From: Silene latifolia
Lineage: Eukaryota > Streptophyta > Magnoliopsida > Caryophyllales > Caryophyllaceae
Direction: 5' to 3'
Assembly (NCBI RefSeq): GCF_048544455.1
Contig: NC_133534.1
Span: 220,624,292 to 220,688,291 of the forward strand
DNA: 64,000 bases
In this document: one piece after another, positions 51,701 to 63,259 of the stretch
How the letters are laid out: each line of letters opens with the position of its first letter
Position numbering within the stretch: the stretch's first letter is position 1
Notes under the pieces: model-generated
The model's input: the letters and a program-made list of their open reading frames with translations, nothing else
Database searches by the model: none
Told to the model about the DNA's origin: nothing
Program-made: the position numbers and the translations under genes

Positions 51701-52041
51701 CAAATATACTTATAAAATGATTTTTCAAATCAAATATTTATTTTATTTTCAATAAAATAAACTTGGGAAAATAAATTCAAAATAAAATAAAATAAATTGA
51801 ATTTACCTTAAAAAGCTTTAATTTAAATATCATTTAAATTAGTAAAATGAACTCACTTAAAAAAACATTAATTTAAATATCATTTAAATTAAGAAAATAC
51901 TTCATCGACGACGCCCATTCTACATCGTAAAACGAGCTCCAAATAATGACAATGACAACTAAAGAATACATGTGTCCTATCATCATCGGGTGTTTGTCGG
52001 GTTCTCTATAAATTCCAATATCGACGGATACGGGTATCTCT
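48791..52041 (-). repeat. 3' LTR of the Tat element (about 3.25 kb)
   Basis: The left edge TGGACAAGGCC is shared with 63260. The right edge is set by the purine tract beside it. Bases from about 48845 on are identical by eye to the second copy until the window ends. The LTR includes GC-rich CACGGCC motifs (49450-49520, 49840-49870). Confidence 0.85.
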
Positions 52042-52054
52042 GAGCCCCCACTTT
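52042..52054 (-). promoter_or_regulatory. Polypurine tract of the Tat element
   Basis: Minus strand AAAGTGGGGGCTC, the plus-strand DNA primer expected right before a gypsy 3' LTR. Confidence 0.65.
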
Positions 52055-52334
52055 GACCGAGGCTTGGACAAGGCGAAAGTCAAAGTATACCCCAGGTCCC
52101 TTTCGACCGGAGGATTCTTCGGGTCGTTTATAGTCCATTAGACTTGCGTATATAAGCTACTTGACCATAAGAAGAGATCATACCGAAACTTCGTTGAGGA
52201 TTGACTCTTGCTTCTGTGGTGTCAAATTATCATCGTTGGTCATCGACCCATAAATTGCATATATGGTGGATTGAGCCTTATCCTTAGGCGCCTACGTATC
52301 CGTTTCTGACGGAATCAAACCCGCGTCGTAGTTC

Positions 52335-52935
52335 GGCAACTGCTGACACTTGCCCAAAGTTTATCATCTGCTGGCATTTGTCCAAAATTCATCATCTGTT
52401 GACATTTGCCCAAAATTTATCATCTGCTGGCGCTTGTCCGAATGGGACGGGGCTTTCCAAGGAGGTTGCCGCCGCTTTCATCATTTGCTTTCAGCTACGG
52501 AATTCTTCCATTTCTTACTCTTGTAATTGAATTGAATTCTTGGTGGATGTCATCCTCTACATCTTGATAATGGTCTCTGAAGCCAATGGCTTCAGAGCCC
52601 CCAGTTTGCAATGGCACTAAAGTCGAAGACTTTAGAGCCCCCAGTTGAAGCATATCCTGCTACATTTGAGACATAGAAAATGTACTAGCAATAATCATCA
52701 CTTAAGCACATTTGGATCATCGATCTTGAAATTGGATTATTTGAAATACTGGGTCATCGACCCGAGAATTGAATTTGAAAATTTTGAATAATTGGGCCAT
52801 CGACCCGAAGTTTAAATTTGACATCACTTGGTATGTTGGGCCATCGACCCTTCAAAAATTGCATTGGAAAATTTTGAATGATTGGGCCATCGACCCGCAA
52901 AGATTCTATTACTTGGATCATCTATCCACAATTCG
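52335..52935. repeat. Two tandem-repeat arrays in the Tat 3' region
   Basis: Array one (about 52335-52440) has four copies of a 36-bp unit with core TTTATCATCTGCTGGCATTT. Array two (about 52715-52935) has about five copies of a 50-60-bp unit with core TTGGGCCATCGACCCG. Both lie between the antisense frame and the purine tract, the place where Tat elements are known to carry variable tandem repeats. Confidence 0.75.
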
Positions 52936-53389
52936 CAAAAGGTAGTTTTTGAAATTTTGAAATTCTGAAATTTTTGAAATCGAACCTTGACGGGTGAGCA
53001 TGAAATACGACACAGACACTCTGTATGACCCGTAAATAACGTGGGCGTAGCCCGCTACCGTAAAACAAAAAGGAAAATAAAACCGTAAGTGTGCACGGGC
53101 TTTAATTCAAATATGGACTTGACGAGGGTAGAAATGTAAATCGGCCGTTCCGGCGCTCCCCAAAACGCGGTGGATGTGCTAAAACCCGATGCATCGTGCC
53201 AAAGACTGGTGTGAACTGGGGCGGGCCTAAGAGGCGCGCGACCCAAGGCCCACACGGCTCAAAAAAACGGCACCCTAAGGGTGTCATCCTAGATGCTTCC
53301 TTCCCTTATACTTTCTATATATAAGGAAGAGTTGTATTGCCAAATTTATTCTGCTTTCCCCCAAACTGGTGCAAATAACATAAATCATT

Positions 53390-55180
53390 ATGAATAATCT
53401 AGCGAGTGCTATGCGAGCGTGGGAGACAGAACTTCATGGCGCGAGAGAGACAAGAATTAAAGACCGCTCAAGCGGCGCAATTACTTCCCTTACGCCGAGA
53501 TCCCCTTCAACCTCGCGTTGTTGGAACACCGCCTTAGCTATTGGGATCCTTGTAACCATGTCTTTGCTTTTCTGAGGGGAGATCCGCCTCTACCCGAAGA
53601 GTTTTACGCCCGGGAGGATGGGATGCGAGGCCATACCGGCTATACCTAAATTTCATTCGGGGTGGCGTGGAACATATCTAGAGCGCCTTGGCCTTTCCGG
53701 GACGGAGTGCGAGGGAATAGTTGCGGTGACGAAGTCAACCTTCTTGCTATTCATCGGAAATTTTGTATCTTGCGAAACAGGTACTTTTTGCGCAGATCTT
53801 TGCCAGCGGGGCCTTTGGATTGATCATGTTACACCTTTATGTCTTCGAAGGTAGGATGAACAAAACAACTTGTGTAGGACAAGCGAAGCTTTTGTCTATT
53901 GTGTCTCAGATGGAAACGGGACATAACCCTTCATGGATTATTCTCGCTGAAACCCTCCGGGTTTAGATGCTAAGAAAATGAACCCTGGTGCCGATTGGTC
54001 GGGATGCTCCCGTCTATTGCAGGTAACAAAATCTATTCTCCGGATTTCGCATCCTTGATTAATTTTCCTTTTATCACAATTCTTGCGTTGTTGCCACGTT
54101 TTTGTTGCATTACGCCACGATTTTGTCACGATTTTGTTGCATTACGCCACGATTTTCTTTGATATTACACACGATTTTTTGTATTACGCCACGATTCCGC
54201 CACAATTCCGTTTTTTTCCTTCTTTTTTTTTTTTTTCTTTCGTTTTTTTTTGTCACGTTTTTTTCTCTTTTTTTTTCTTTTTTTTCTTTTTTTTTTTTTT
54301 TTCGTCTTTTTCATGTTTTTTTTTTCTTTTTTTTTTTTTTTTCAGGTGTGGCTTTGCGAGAGATTTTGGCTCTTCGCCCCGCCGTATGAGCCCGGCTCGT
54401 ATCTCGCTCGTATGCTGACTATGCGTGCCAAGCGGTATGAAGACGAGCATCAAAATGACCTTGCCTATTGGCGAAACAAGGCGACGAAGGGGAAGGTCGC
54501 CCTCTTTCTTGGTTCATGCCTTGGCTTCGCCTCAAATCCTTTACTATCCTTAGGAAGATGACAAGACCCGACGTTTGCAACTCGGGTTTAGAGAGGTCTA
54601 TTCACATTTACCCCGACCGCGTCTGCGTCGGATGGGCCGTAGACAAATAATTCCCAAGTGTGAGGTCATTGCGGGACGAGCAAAAGAGCGAATTCCTCTA
54701 TATGTGATGATTGGCTCAAGAGGTGGCACCAAAGGCGTCTTTGGTATGTATCTGCGCGCCCTCGGACTACCTGGGTATCCCCGTCTTATACTAAATGGCT
54801 TAAAGAGAAGACCGAATCGGGTAAGGACTTGTGTCGGAAGGATGAGCTTGTCGACATCAAATATTATGACAAAAGCGAAACTTGATCGCGACTTCTTTGT
54901 TAACGATCTTTCGTCGCATCGGACACGAAACTAAGACCGAGAAGACTCTAAGACTGACTCAAAGGCGACAGGTGTGTGGAAACGGTTGGGTTCAAAGGCA
55001 CACTCGGGCTCAGCCTTGGAGGGGAGGCTTGGTCCTCGCTTGAGTGTAAAAGATAGGCTGGGCCCTCGGGAGGAAATGACGATTCCTCCTAAGAAGCGCG
55101 CTAGACAGAACGCAACTACCCCTCCTCCGCAGGAGCCTCGGTCACGTGACCCAAAAGGCAAAGGGAAAAAGAAGATGTAG
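53390..55180 (+). mobile_element. Antisense reading-frame region of the Tat element (plant-mobile-domain-like)
   Basis: Plus-strand coding-like DNA, opposite to gag-pol and downstream of integrase. Pieces such as YWDPCNHVFAF and KRYEDEHQNDLAYWRNKAT resemble plant mobile domain proteins, which some Tat elements carry as an antisense frame. The region is broken several times. T-rich low-complexity DNA and a short CATTACGCCACGATTTT repeat (54080-54345) split it, possibly an intron. Assignment rests on short motifs. Confidence 0.5.
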
Positions 55181-55609
55181 GAGCCTTCGACTCCAATCTA
55201 TTATTTAATACTACTACTTATTATTTGTTGCTAGCTGTTTTCCTTTTTCTTTTGAAGGATGTAATGGGCATCGCCCGATCTTTAATAAGACTTACTATCT
55301 ATTAAAATTCCCGGTTTTCGCATAAAATTTCATTTTATTCAAGGAAGGGTCGGTTGTACTCTTTTAAAGAGCGCCTACGTATCGTTATCAACGAGAATCA
55401 AACCGAGCTCGTAGTTCCACAAAACAAACGCGCTACAATCATCGATTTATAACGCACAAAAAGCAACGAAGCAAAAGTGCCGCGGCCTAGACTCGCTCAC
55501 GAGCACCGCAATTCAAAATTTTATTTTACGACATTGAGAATGAGTTCTACGGATAGTATTTCTTGATTGATCCAAATTCGTCGGATTCGCAAAGTCATTT
55601 CCATCTAGA
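55181..55609. other. Tat spacer between integrase and antisense frame
   Basis: Non-coding junction between the integrase end and the antisense frame end, the two running convergently. No known feature. Confidence 0.5.
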
Positions 55610-56640
55610 TCAATCGGTTTGACTACGCCTCCCGATAATATTTTCTTTACTGTGTAGGGGCCGGCCCGATTCGGCTTGAATTTTCCCCTCGGGTCGATTG
55701 GTAGTAAAGCGCGCCTGAGATTTTAGGACCAAATCCCCATCCTTTATTCCTCGAGGTTTCACCTTTTTGTTAAACGCTCTTTGTATCCTTTTCGGATAGA
55801 GTTGAACATGGTGCAACGCATTTAACCGTCGCTCGTCGAGCATGACCAAGGAATCATACCTGGCTTGCAGCCAGTCGGCTTCAGGGACCTGACTTTCTAA
55901 CATAATCCTTAAAGAAGGTACCTCTAATTCGATAGGCTGGACTGCTTCCATCCCATATATCAAATAGAACGGAGTTGCTCCAGTGGCTGTGCGAATAGAC
56001 GTCCTGTATCCCCATAGTGCGAACGGTATCTTTTCTGGCCATTCGCGATAATTGTCAGTCATCTTTCTGAGAATCACAGTGATTGTCTTGTTAGCGGCTT
56101 CCACCGCCCCATTTGTTTGAGGTCGATAAGGGGACGACTTGTGGTGTTTGATTTTATACTTTTTAAGTATTACGACAGTTTCGGCCTGGAAGTGAGTGCC
56201 ATGGTCGCTAATGAGCTCATGCGGCACCCCGTATCTGCAAATGATTTCATTCTGAATGAACTTTGCTACCTGCTTTGCTTGTAGAACCTTGTATGATTTC
56301 ACTTCTACCCACTTCGTGAAGTAATCGATGGCGACTAACATGAAACAATGCCCACCTGTTCCAGATGGGTTGACTTTTCCAATAATGTCGATTCCCCATG
56401 TTGAGAAAGGCCATGGTGATGTCAAAGTATATAACAGTGATGGCGGCACATGCTGTATGTTTGCGAAGATTTGGCAATTATGGCAATGTTTGACATATTG
56501 GCGACAATCTGTCTCCATCGTGGTCCAATAATACCCTAATCTCATGATTTTACGAACCAGCATATGGGCATTCATGTGTGGGCCACACTCTCCGTCATGG
56601 ACTTCTTCCATGACTCTTTTCGTGATTGGTGAGTCTATGC
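55610..56640 (-). mobile_element. Tat integrase region
   Basis: Zinc-finger remnant with HCHNCQIF, then the DDE core: Asp in TWGIDIIG, Asp in ISDHGTHFQ and Glu in GAVEAANKTI, with the WGYRTSIRTATGATPF block after it. Matches the Ty3/gypsy integrase family that joins the cDNA to host DNA. Part of the broken gag-pol. Confidence 0.9.
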
Positions 56641-57480
56641 ATCGTGAAGGATATTTTGCGCGGTCTTTTTGTACAATTGTCCGTCATTGGTTCTAACGAA
56701 CTGAGCGGCTAGCATTCGAATAGCGCGCTTTCCGCGGTTATCCATGTCGGGTGGATACTCTCCTGATTCTTTAAATTTCAGAATAGCATGATACCAAGGT
56801 TCGGCCTCGGTTTCTTCTGTGTCTCCGATTACATTAACATAAGCAGGTGATGATCTTCGTTCGACACATATCGGCATAGTATCCATATGATCAGGTATGT
56901 TGATCAGAGCAGCTAGTTTTGATAGTGCATCAGCAAACTGGTTTTCGTCTCTGGGGAGGTGCACATACTTGACCTCGGTGAACAACTTTTCTAGTTCTTC
57001 GATTTTTGCTTGGTACGAAGCCAAGCTATCACTTCGGGTTTTCCACGTCCCGGCCACTTGATTGATCACTAATGACGAGTCCCCATGTACTACAAGCTTT
57101 TTGATGCCTAACTCGAGAGCACTGTGCAAACCGAGTAGGCATGCTTCATATTCAGCCGCGTTATTAGTGACGTTAAAGTCCAACTTGATCGAAATAGGAA
57201 CATGTTTACCTTCCGGTGAAATGAGTAAAACTCCTATCCCGTATCCCCTATAGTTTGATGCTCCATCGAAATAGAGGTCCCACGTATCATGGTCTATGTG
57301 AACGATATCTTCGTCGGGAAACGACCATGTATCCACAACCTCAGTTTCTTCTATCGGGTTATCCGCGGGAAATCCGCAACCGCCCTTCCCTTTATCACTT
57401 TTAGCGGTACATATTTCAGGTCGAACTCGGAAAGCATTAAAGTCCATCTTGACACCTCCCCGTTCGAACTTGTTTTTCAA
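56640..57480 (-). mobile_element. Tat extra (archaeal-like) RNase H region
   Basis: LYFDGASNYRGYGIGVLL opens the domain, with NNAAEYEACLLGL, VHGDSSLVINQV and PRDENQFADALSKLA carrying the Asp/Glu/Asp/Asp catalytic set. A second RNase H between the standard one and integrase is known from the Tat lineage. Confidence 0.85.
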
Positions 57481-59050
57481 ACAAGTATTTGATTGGGTCC
57501 ATCTTCGAGTGGATGCGAGACACTATGATCGAGCATGTAGTGCCGTAACTTCTTTGTCGCCCATACTAAAGCCAAACATGTTTTTTCGAGTTGAGTATAC
57601 TTGATTTCATACTCCAAGAACTTTTTACTAATGTAGTAAATCGCTCTTTCCTCTTTATCGATTGTCTGCGCTTGACATTGCCCCCATTGCGGTATCCGTG
57701 ATCGTAAGATACAATAAAAGTGGTAGCCAGTGTTGGTGGGCCGAGCACGGAGGGGAAGATAGTATTTCTTTGATCTTATCGAACGCAGCTTGACAGTGAT
57801 CATCCCATACGACGTGTTCCCCGACCTTCAATTTCTTGAAAATTGGTTCGCATATCATAGTTAGCCTTGCCACGAACCGACTTATATATTGGATTCTTCC
57901 CAGGAAACCTCGAATTTCCTTCTCGGTTTTCGGGTGAGGCATTTCCATTATGGCCTTTATTTTCGATGGGTCCACCTCGATGCCACGGTGGCTAACGATG
58001 TGACCCAACAGTTTGCCGGATGTGACTCCGAATGCGCATTTTTGTGGATTCAACCTCATGTTATACTTTTGATCGCTCGAAGAATTTGCGTAGCGTACCA
58101 AGGTGGCCATCACGCTCCTTTGACTTGACAATCATGTCGTCGACATAAACCTCGACTTCCTTGTGCATCATATCATGTAGCAATGTTGTCGCGGTCCTCT
58201 GGTATGTAGCCCCTGCGTTTATCAACCCAAAAGGCATTTGCGTGTAGCAATAGGTTCCCATTGCGTTCGAACGCAGATCTTATGCATATCTTCTTTCGCC
58301 ATCTTGATCTGATTATAACCGGCGTATCCATCCATAAAGGATAGTAACGCGTGTTTTGCCGTGTTGTCAACCAGGATGTCGATGTGAGGTAATGGGAAAT
58401 CGTCCTTCGGACTTGCCTTGTTTAAATCCCGGAAGTCGACACAAACCCGAACTTTACCATCTTTCTTAGGCACTGGTACGACGTTAGCCACCCAGTCCGA
58501 GTATTCTGACACCTTGATGAACCCAGCTTTGAGTTGCTTGTCGATTTCTTCTTTGACTTTCAGAGACCAATCTGTATGCATTTTGCGTAGTTTCTGCTTG
58601 ACCGGCTTATATCCCGGCTTGATTGGGATCCTGTGCTCCGCAATTTCTCTATCAATGCCTGGCATGTCTTTGTAGGACCATGCGAAAACATCTTTGAACT
58701 CATGTAACAACCCAATGAATCCTTGTCTCTCGGTGGGACTTAAAGTAGTTCCTATTTTAAGCTCCTGTGGTTCTAAGGTTGTACCTACATTAATGGTTTC
58801 GGTATCTTCGATGATCGAAGTTTTCTGTTCGTACTCTTCCAACCCTTTTATCAACTGTAGAGGTGGTTCCATTTCTTCTTCTTCTTCTTCTTCTTCGACC
58901 AACTGTTCATCCTCGACCTCAGTCTCAATGTCATTATTAAAACAATCATTTTCAAAGTTTGAATTGCAATGCAAGTAAGACAAGTCGTAAGCAAACTGGT
59001 TCATATTATTATTGATTTGAAATTGCGCGAAATGCGCTAACATTTGAGCC
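57480..59050 (-). mobile_element. Tat reverse transcriptase and RNase H region
   Basis: RT blocks read in order on the minus strand: HRIPIKPGYKPVKQKLR, VCVDFRDLNKASPKDDFPLP, YTQMPFGLINAGATYQR, VYVDDMIVKS (catalytic YVDD near 58155), and GFLGRIQYISRF. The usual gypsy RNase H follows down to about 57500 in decayed form. Broken more than once. Confidence 0.9.
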
Positions 59051-59960
59051 AACCGATCGATCGAGCTCGGTGGCGAGATAGGGGTATTCGGGACAGGCCC
59101 GGAATACCACCATTAGGAAAAGGTGCATAGGAAGGGAAAGCTAGGGGAGGGGTATTTTCAACACCTGACTCCTTAGACTCAATCTTAGGACCTAACTCAG
59201 ACTCAGACTCAGACTTCGACTCAGACTCAGAATCGGTAACATCATCTGGCTTGAACATCTCTCCTTCTCCCGTTGTCAACTTGAAAAGAAGTCCTTTGTT
59301 GTCAGTCCACTTGATTGTTTTCCGCCATCCCGTGTTGGTCCTAAGAGGATCCACATCGGTGATGAGGGTAGATGGGTCGAACCGCTCGCTTCTCAGGATC
59401 ATACTTACCAACTCTTCGTTTGGTATTGGTGATTTCTTTTCTTCACCGAAAAGAAAACCCATAGCTTTCTCGTCACTTATTGGATCCGGTTTGGTTTCTA
59501 CTGGCATCACGGTCAGAATGTCTTCAGGGATGTAGTAGCAATCTTGGAATACTTCGATTCTTGGGACCATAAGGTTCTTCTTTGGGTCAAAGATAGGTTC
59601 GGGGAAGTCCATGCAAGGGAGTTCTTCCCCAGCTTTCACGAAGTGACCGTTTAGAGTTAGGTGATACGGTCCCATTTTAATATCTCGATCTTCGATCGTT
59701 CTTCCCCTCTTTTCCCGTAGATCTTTCTCAGTGGGCTCATATCCAAGCCCGAAAGTTACTCCCTTGGCTATTGGTGGTTTCAACTCAAATTTACCCTCCT
59801 TTCTAGGGTATAAAGAGAAACCGAAGTATTTCCCAGTCTTGAGAATCACTTCGCAGGCATGGCTTCCCGTGTATAGATCCATATTCTCTGCTTCGGAGTT
59901 CAGCTCGATCATGTTGACAATCTCGAAACCACATGCGTCATTAGTAGCTTCGACTCTCAC
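59040..59960 (-). mobile_element. Tat protease-to-RT spacer region
   Basis: About 300 codons with no known enzymatic domain and a run of Ser/Glu dipeptides (SESESKSESESE). Ogre-type elements have a spliced region between gag-protease and RT; whether this one is spliced is unknown. Confidence 0.5.
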
Positions 59961-59999
59961 TTCGGAAGTAATGTCTCCTCCTGCTACAGTAATTGGCGT

Positions 60000-60320
60000 G
60001 GCGTCAATGGTGATGGTTTTGCCATTGAGTGGGACCTTGATCTTTCAATGCAGCGTTGATGTTACGGCCTTCGCGGCATGGATCCAGGGCCTTCCCAACA
60101 GTAAGTTGAAGGATGAGCATATGTCAATTACTTGGCAACTTATTTTCTTTTCCACTTGCCCAGTCTGTACTACCAGGTCGACAAGTCCACTCACTCGACG
60201 CACGGTGCCATCGAATGCCCGAATCGTCCGCGTAGTGGGGATGAAGTCATTCTTCTCCAAGCCCAGAATATGCGCCGTTTTCAGAGGGAGTACGTTGATG
60301 TACCGATCCGTCGTCAACCA
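60000..60320 (-). mobile_element. Tat aspartic protease region
   Basis: Holds NVLPLKTAHILGL and FNLLLGRPWIHAAKAVTSTLH, the C-terminal protease signature of Tat gypsy elements. Part of the broken gag-pol. Confidence 0.75.
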
Positions 60321-60373
60321 AGGTCATAGGGATGTGCTTGTTGAGACACACGGTAGCAATATAGAGGGCCAGG

Positions 60374-62284
60374 TTATGTCGAGGCCCGAACGGTGGCAGA
60401 TCTTCGTCGGAGAATGTCACGGCGTTGGTAATCCGAGGCCGATTCTCGGGGCGTGTGAGTGACCATGTCCGCAGGAGTAGTATTTGACGACACGGTCATG
60501 TTCATCAAAGCTTGTAACAAAGCTTGACGATGTTCGAAAGAGCTCAAGATAAGTTGCCAGATAGATACGTCGGCCTTAGTCTTTTGGAGTTGCTTGATGA
60601 GGGAAGCCTCGGAGGTCGACCCTTCACCAAGAACTTCGACCACTACCGGCTCTTTGAGAGGCGTCTTGTTCGGGGTATCTTTAGCTTTCTCCACACGATA
60701 CGGGCATCCGGATCTAGTCAAATGGTTTGACTCTAGGGCATCTTGCCTCACCTTTAAGATTTCTTCTTGGGTGTGAGGAATTGTCGCACCTTTGACGAGG
60801 TAAACATCATCCTCGTCATCAGCCCAAACGCCATTGATTTCATTGCCGCTTCGGAGTATGTAAGGAGTACAATCGACAACAAAATCCCCGAATGTAATCT
60901 CGTTTCTCGAGCTTGGTAAGAATTCGGAGCAATCCACGAATATTCTTCCGACGAAAACCCCTTTTAGACGACATGGGCGGATCAAGTGAGAGTAATCGAC
61001 ACTATCTTCGGTAGAGACAAAGTTAGTGTGGTCGCCAAACGGATTGGTGACGTTGTTGGGCTTTATGGCCGGGATTGGGAGCGTTCCGTTCTCAATCATA
61101 TCTTGAATTTCGTGCTTTAGTCTAAAGCACCTTTCGGTATCGTGTCCCTTCCCTTGATGAAAGGCACAGTAGGCATTCGGTTTGTACCATTTGCCTTGTT
61201 GTTCAGCAGGTGGATCCGGAGTTGGACCAATGGGCTTCAACTTTCCTTGGGCCATGAGCCTTTGGAGAGCATAGGCGTAAGTGCACCCGATATCGGTGAA
61301 TACCCTCGGAGCTTGGCGCGGAGGCCTTTTTGACTGTCCATCTAAGAGATTGACAGTTTCAACAAAGTGGGCCGCTGCGGGCGCTTTTGCTTTAGATGAC
61401 GAAGCCCCTTGGTATCCCTTTGGCTTCTCAGCTTCAGCAATTCGGACATCGTCCTCTACCTTTATCCCGATCCTTATCAATTCTTTGAAAGAACCAAAAT
61501 TCTGGTATTTCAGAGCATTACGGTAAACAGGTCGTAAATTCTTCACGAACTTATCTACCATTTCAACTTCATCAGGCTTCTTAGCTAGTTTTACGCTTTC
61601 AGCGCGCCATCTTGCGAGGAATTCAGTAAAGCCCTCTTTCTCCTTTTGTGTCATAACCTCCAAAGTTCTTATGTTGGTTTGAATCTCAACATTGTCCGCA
61701 TAGTGCTTACAGAACTCCACCGTAATATCTTCGAAAGTGGGGAAGTTCTTGAGGTCAAGATTATAGAACCACGCCTTCGGGTGTTCGCCCAGAGATTGGG
61801 CGAAAATTTCAGAGAGCATATCAGCAGGTACTCCCTTCAGTGCTAAGTACCCTTTATAGGCCTTAACATGGTGGACTGGATCTTCGGTGCCCTTGAACTT
61901 TGGGATGTCAGTGAGTACCATGTTCGTGGGCAACTTATCCTGAACTGGGGCATAGGCCCTAGCATTCTCATAGTGAATGTTCTTCCCCTGGGAGAGTTTC
62001 AAACGGTCTTCGATGAACTTGAACCGTTTTTCCAGATCAGTCAGTGGTGGAGGGGAATCTTCACCCAGCTTAGATTCGATTGCATCCATTCGGGTCATCA
62101 TGAGGTTCACGGCCTCAGTAAGCTTGTTAACAGCATCTTCCATTGCTTGACGTCGGGTTTTTGGCGGCCTTTCTACAAGAAAACCCCGTACTGAGTCAAA
62201 ATTTAAAGTAAGAGCCCCTGCACACTTAAGGACACGACCCCTACTTGACTCAAACAAAGACTCGACTTGAGATTGACTAACCAA
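60374..62284 (-). mobile_element. Tat gag region
   Basis: About 630 codons. A coiled-coil-like N-terminal part (DAVNKLTEAVNLMMTRMDAI) comes first, then the capsid block (EHPKAWFYNLDLKNFPTFED) and a zinc-binding YCAFHQGKGHDTERC near 61150, typical of Tat gag. This is the best-preserved part of the element. Confidence 0.9.
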
Positions 62285-63239
62285 AGGTTCGACTCACGGT
62301 TGGATCTAGACCTTGGTTCATTTTAGACTCGACAAAACAACATGACTCAAACTGTCATAGCACGATTCTAAACTGGACTCGGTGTGACTAAACCCGTGAT
62401 TGGACTAACATAGCCCATAGGTTCGAGTGAAACGCCCTAAATGGCCTAGCTTGGGCGTTTTTGTGGACTATCCTAGACCAAAAGGTCGACCAACATGACT
62501 CAAAGCCCAAGAGGTGAGCTTGGGTGACCCAACAAGGTCGTGTTCTAGACTCTTAGAACGAAACACACCCGGCCTAACACGGCCATGACCCGGACACGAC
62601 TTGACGCATTTCATGCTTGGTTGAGGTTCGAGATGAATTTTGGATTGATTTTGAAAAACGAAGGATTGATTTGAAAATGAGATTTGAAATGGGCAAAGAT
62701 GCGGCTATAAGAGCTCATTTTGGCCGAAATTTCTAGTCCTATTTGGGCAGCATTCCGCGTTTTTAAAACCATGCTATTTTGAAAGTAAGTTGTTCAAAAG
62801 TTCGGTTTTGAAAAGGACCTGGGAAATTTCGAAAAAGACTCGGGAAAGCAAATTGCACATTGTCATTCTCATGTTATAAGGATGTATGCTCCTAGACATC
62901 TCTAAGTCTCGGCAAGTCTTCTACAAGAAGGTCTATGCCCTCCATCCTTTTGCGGTCTTATAGAGCAAGGTGTCTTAAGGTAAAGTACCTAGAAGATCGT
63001 CCCCACCATCAAGAACCACGCGAGGCGAAGTGGAAGCGAGCAATGTGCAGCTTCCTAGCATAGTGGGACGTCGCCCCCACGCATCACGAAGAAACGCCCC
63101 GGGACGGCCCGGCAAGTCCTTAAGGGTTTATGCATGAATCGTAGCACTATGAGTAATGTTTTACTTTCCAACACTTTTTTTTCAAGTTTCACCTCGGAGG
63201 AAAAGACCCTAGAAACACAGTGTAACTAGTCCTCTTTTC
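62285..63239 (-). other. Tat leader between primer-binding site and gag
   Basis: Untranslated leader of about 950 bp, with GACTCGA and CCGGGACG-type motifs and no reading frame of note. Confidence 0.6.
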
Positions 63240-63256
63240 CCACGTGAGTCGCCAAA
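63240..63256 (-). promoter_or_regulatory. Primer-binding site of the Tat element
   Basis: Minus strand TTTGGCGACTCACGTGGG next to the LTR edge. The core TGGCGACTC matches the 3' end of a tRNA-Arg, the primer reported for Ogre elements. Confidence 0.65.
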
Positions 63257-63259
63257 TCG

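Noticed and set aside
57889-60462. Plus-strand frames opposite Tat gag-pol
   Set aside because: They mirror the conserved coding strand and carry no domain. Unlike the 53.4-55.2 kb region, they lie directly over known enzymes.
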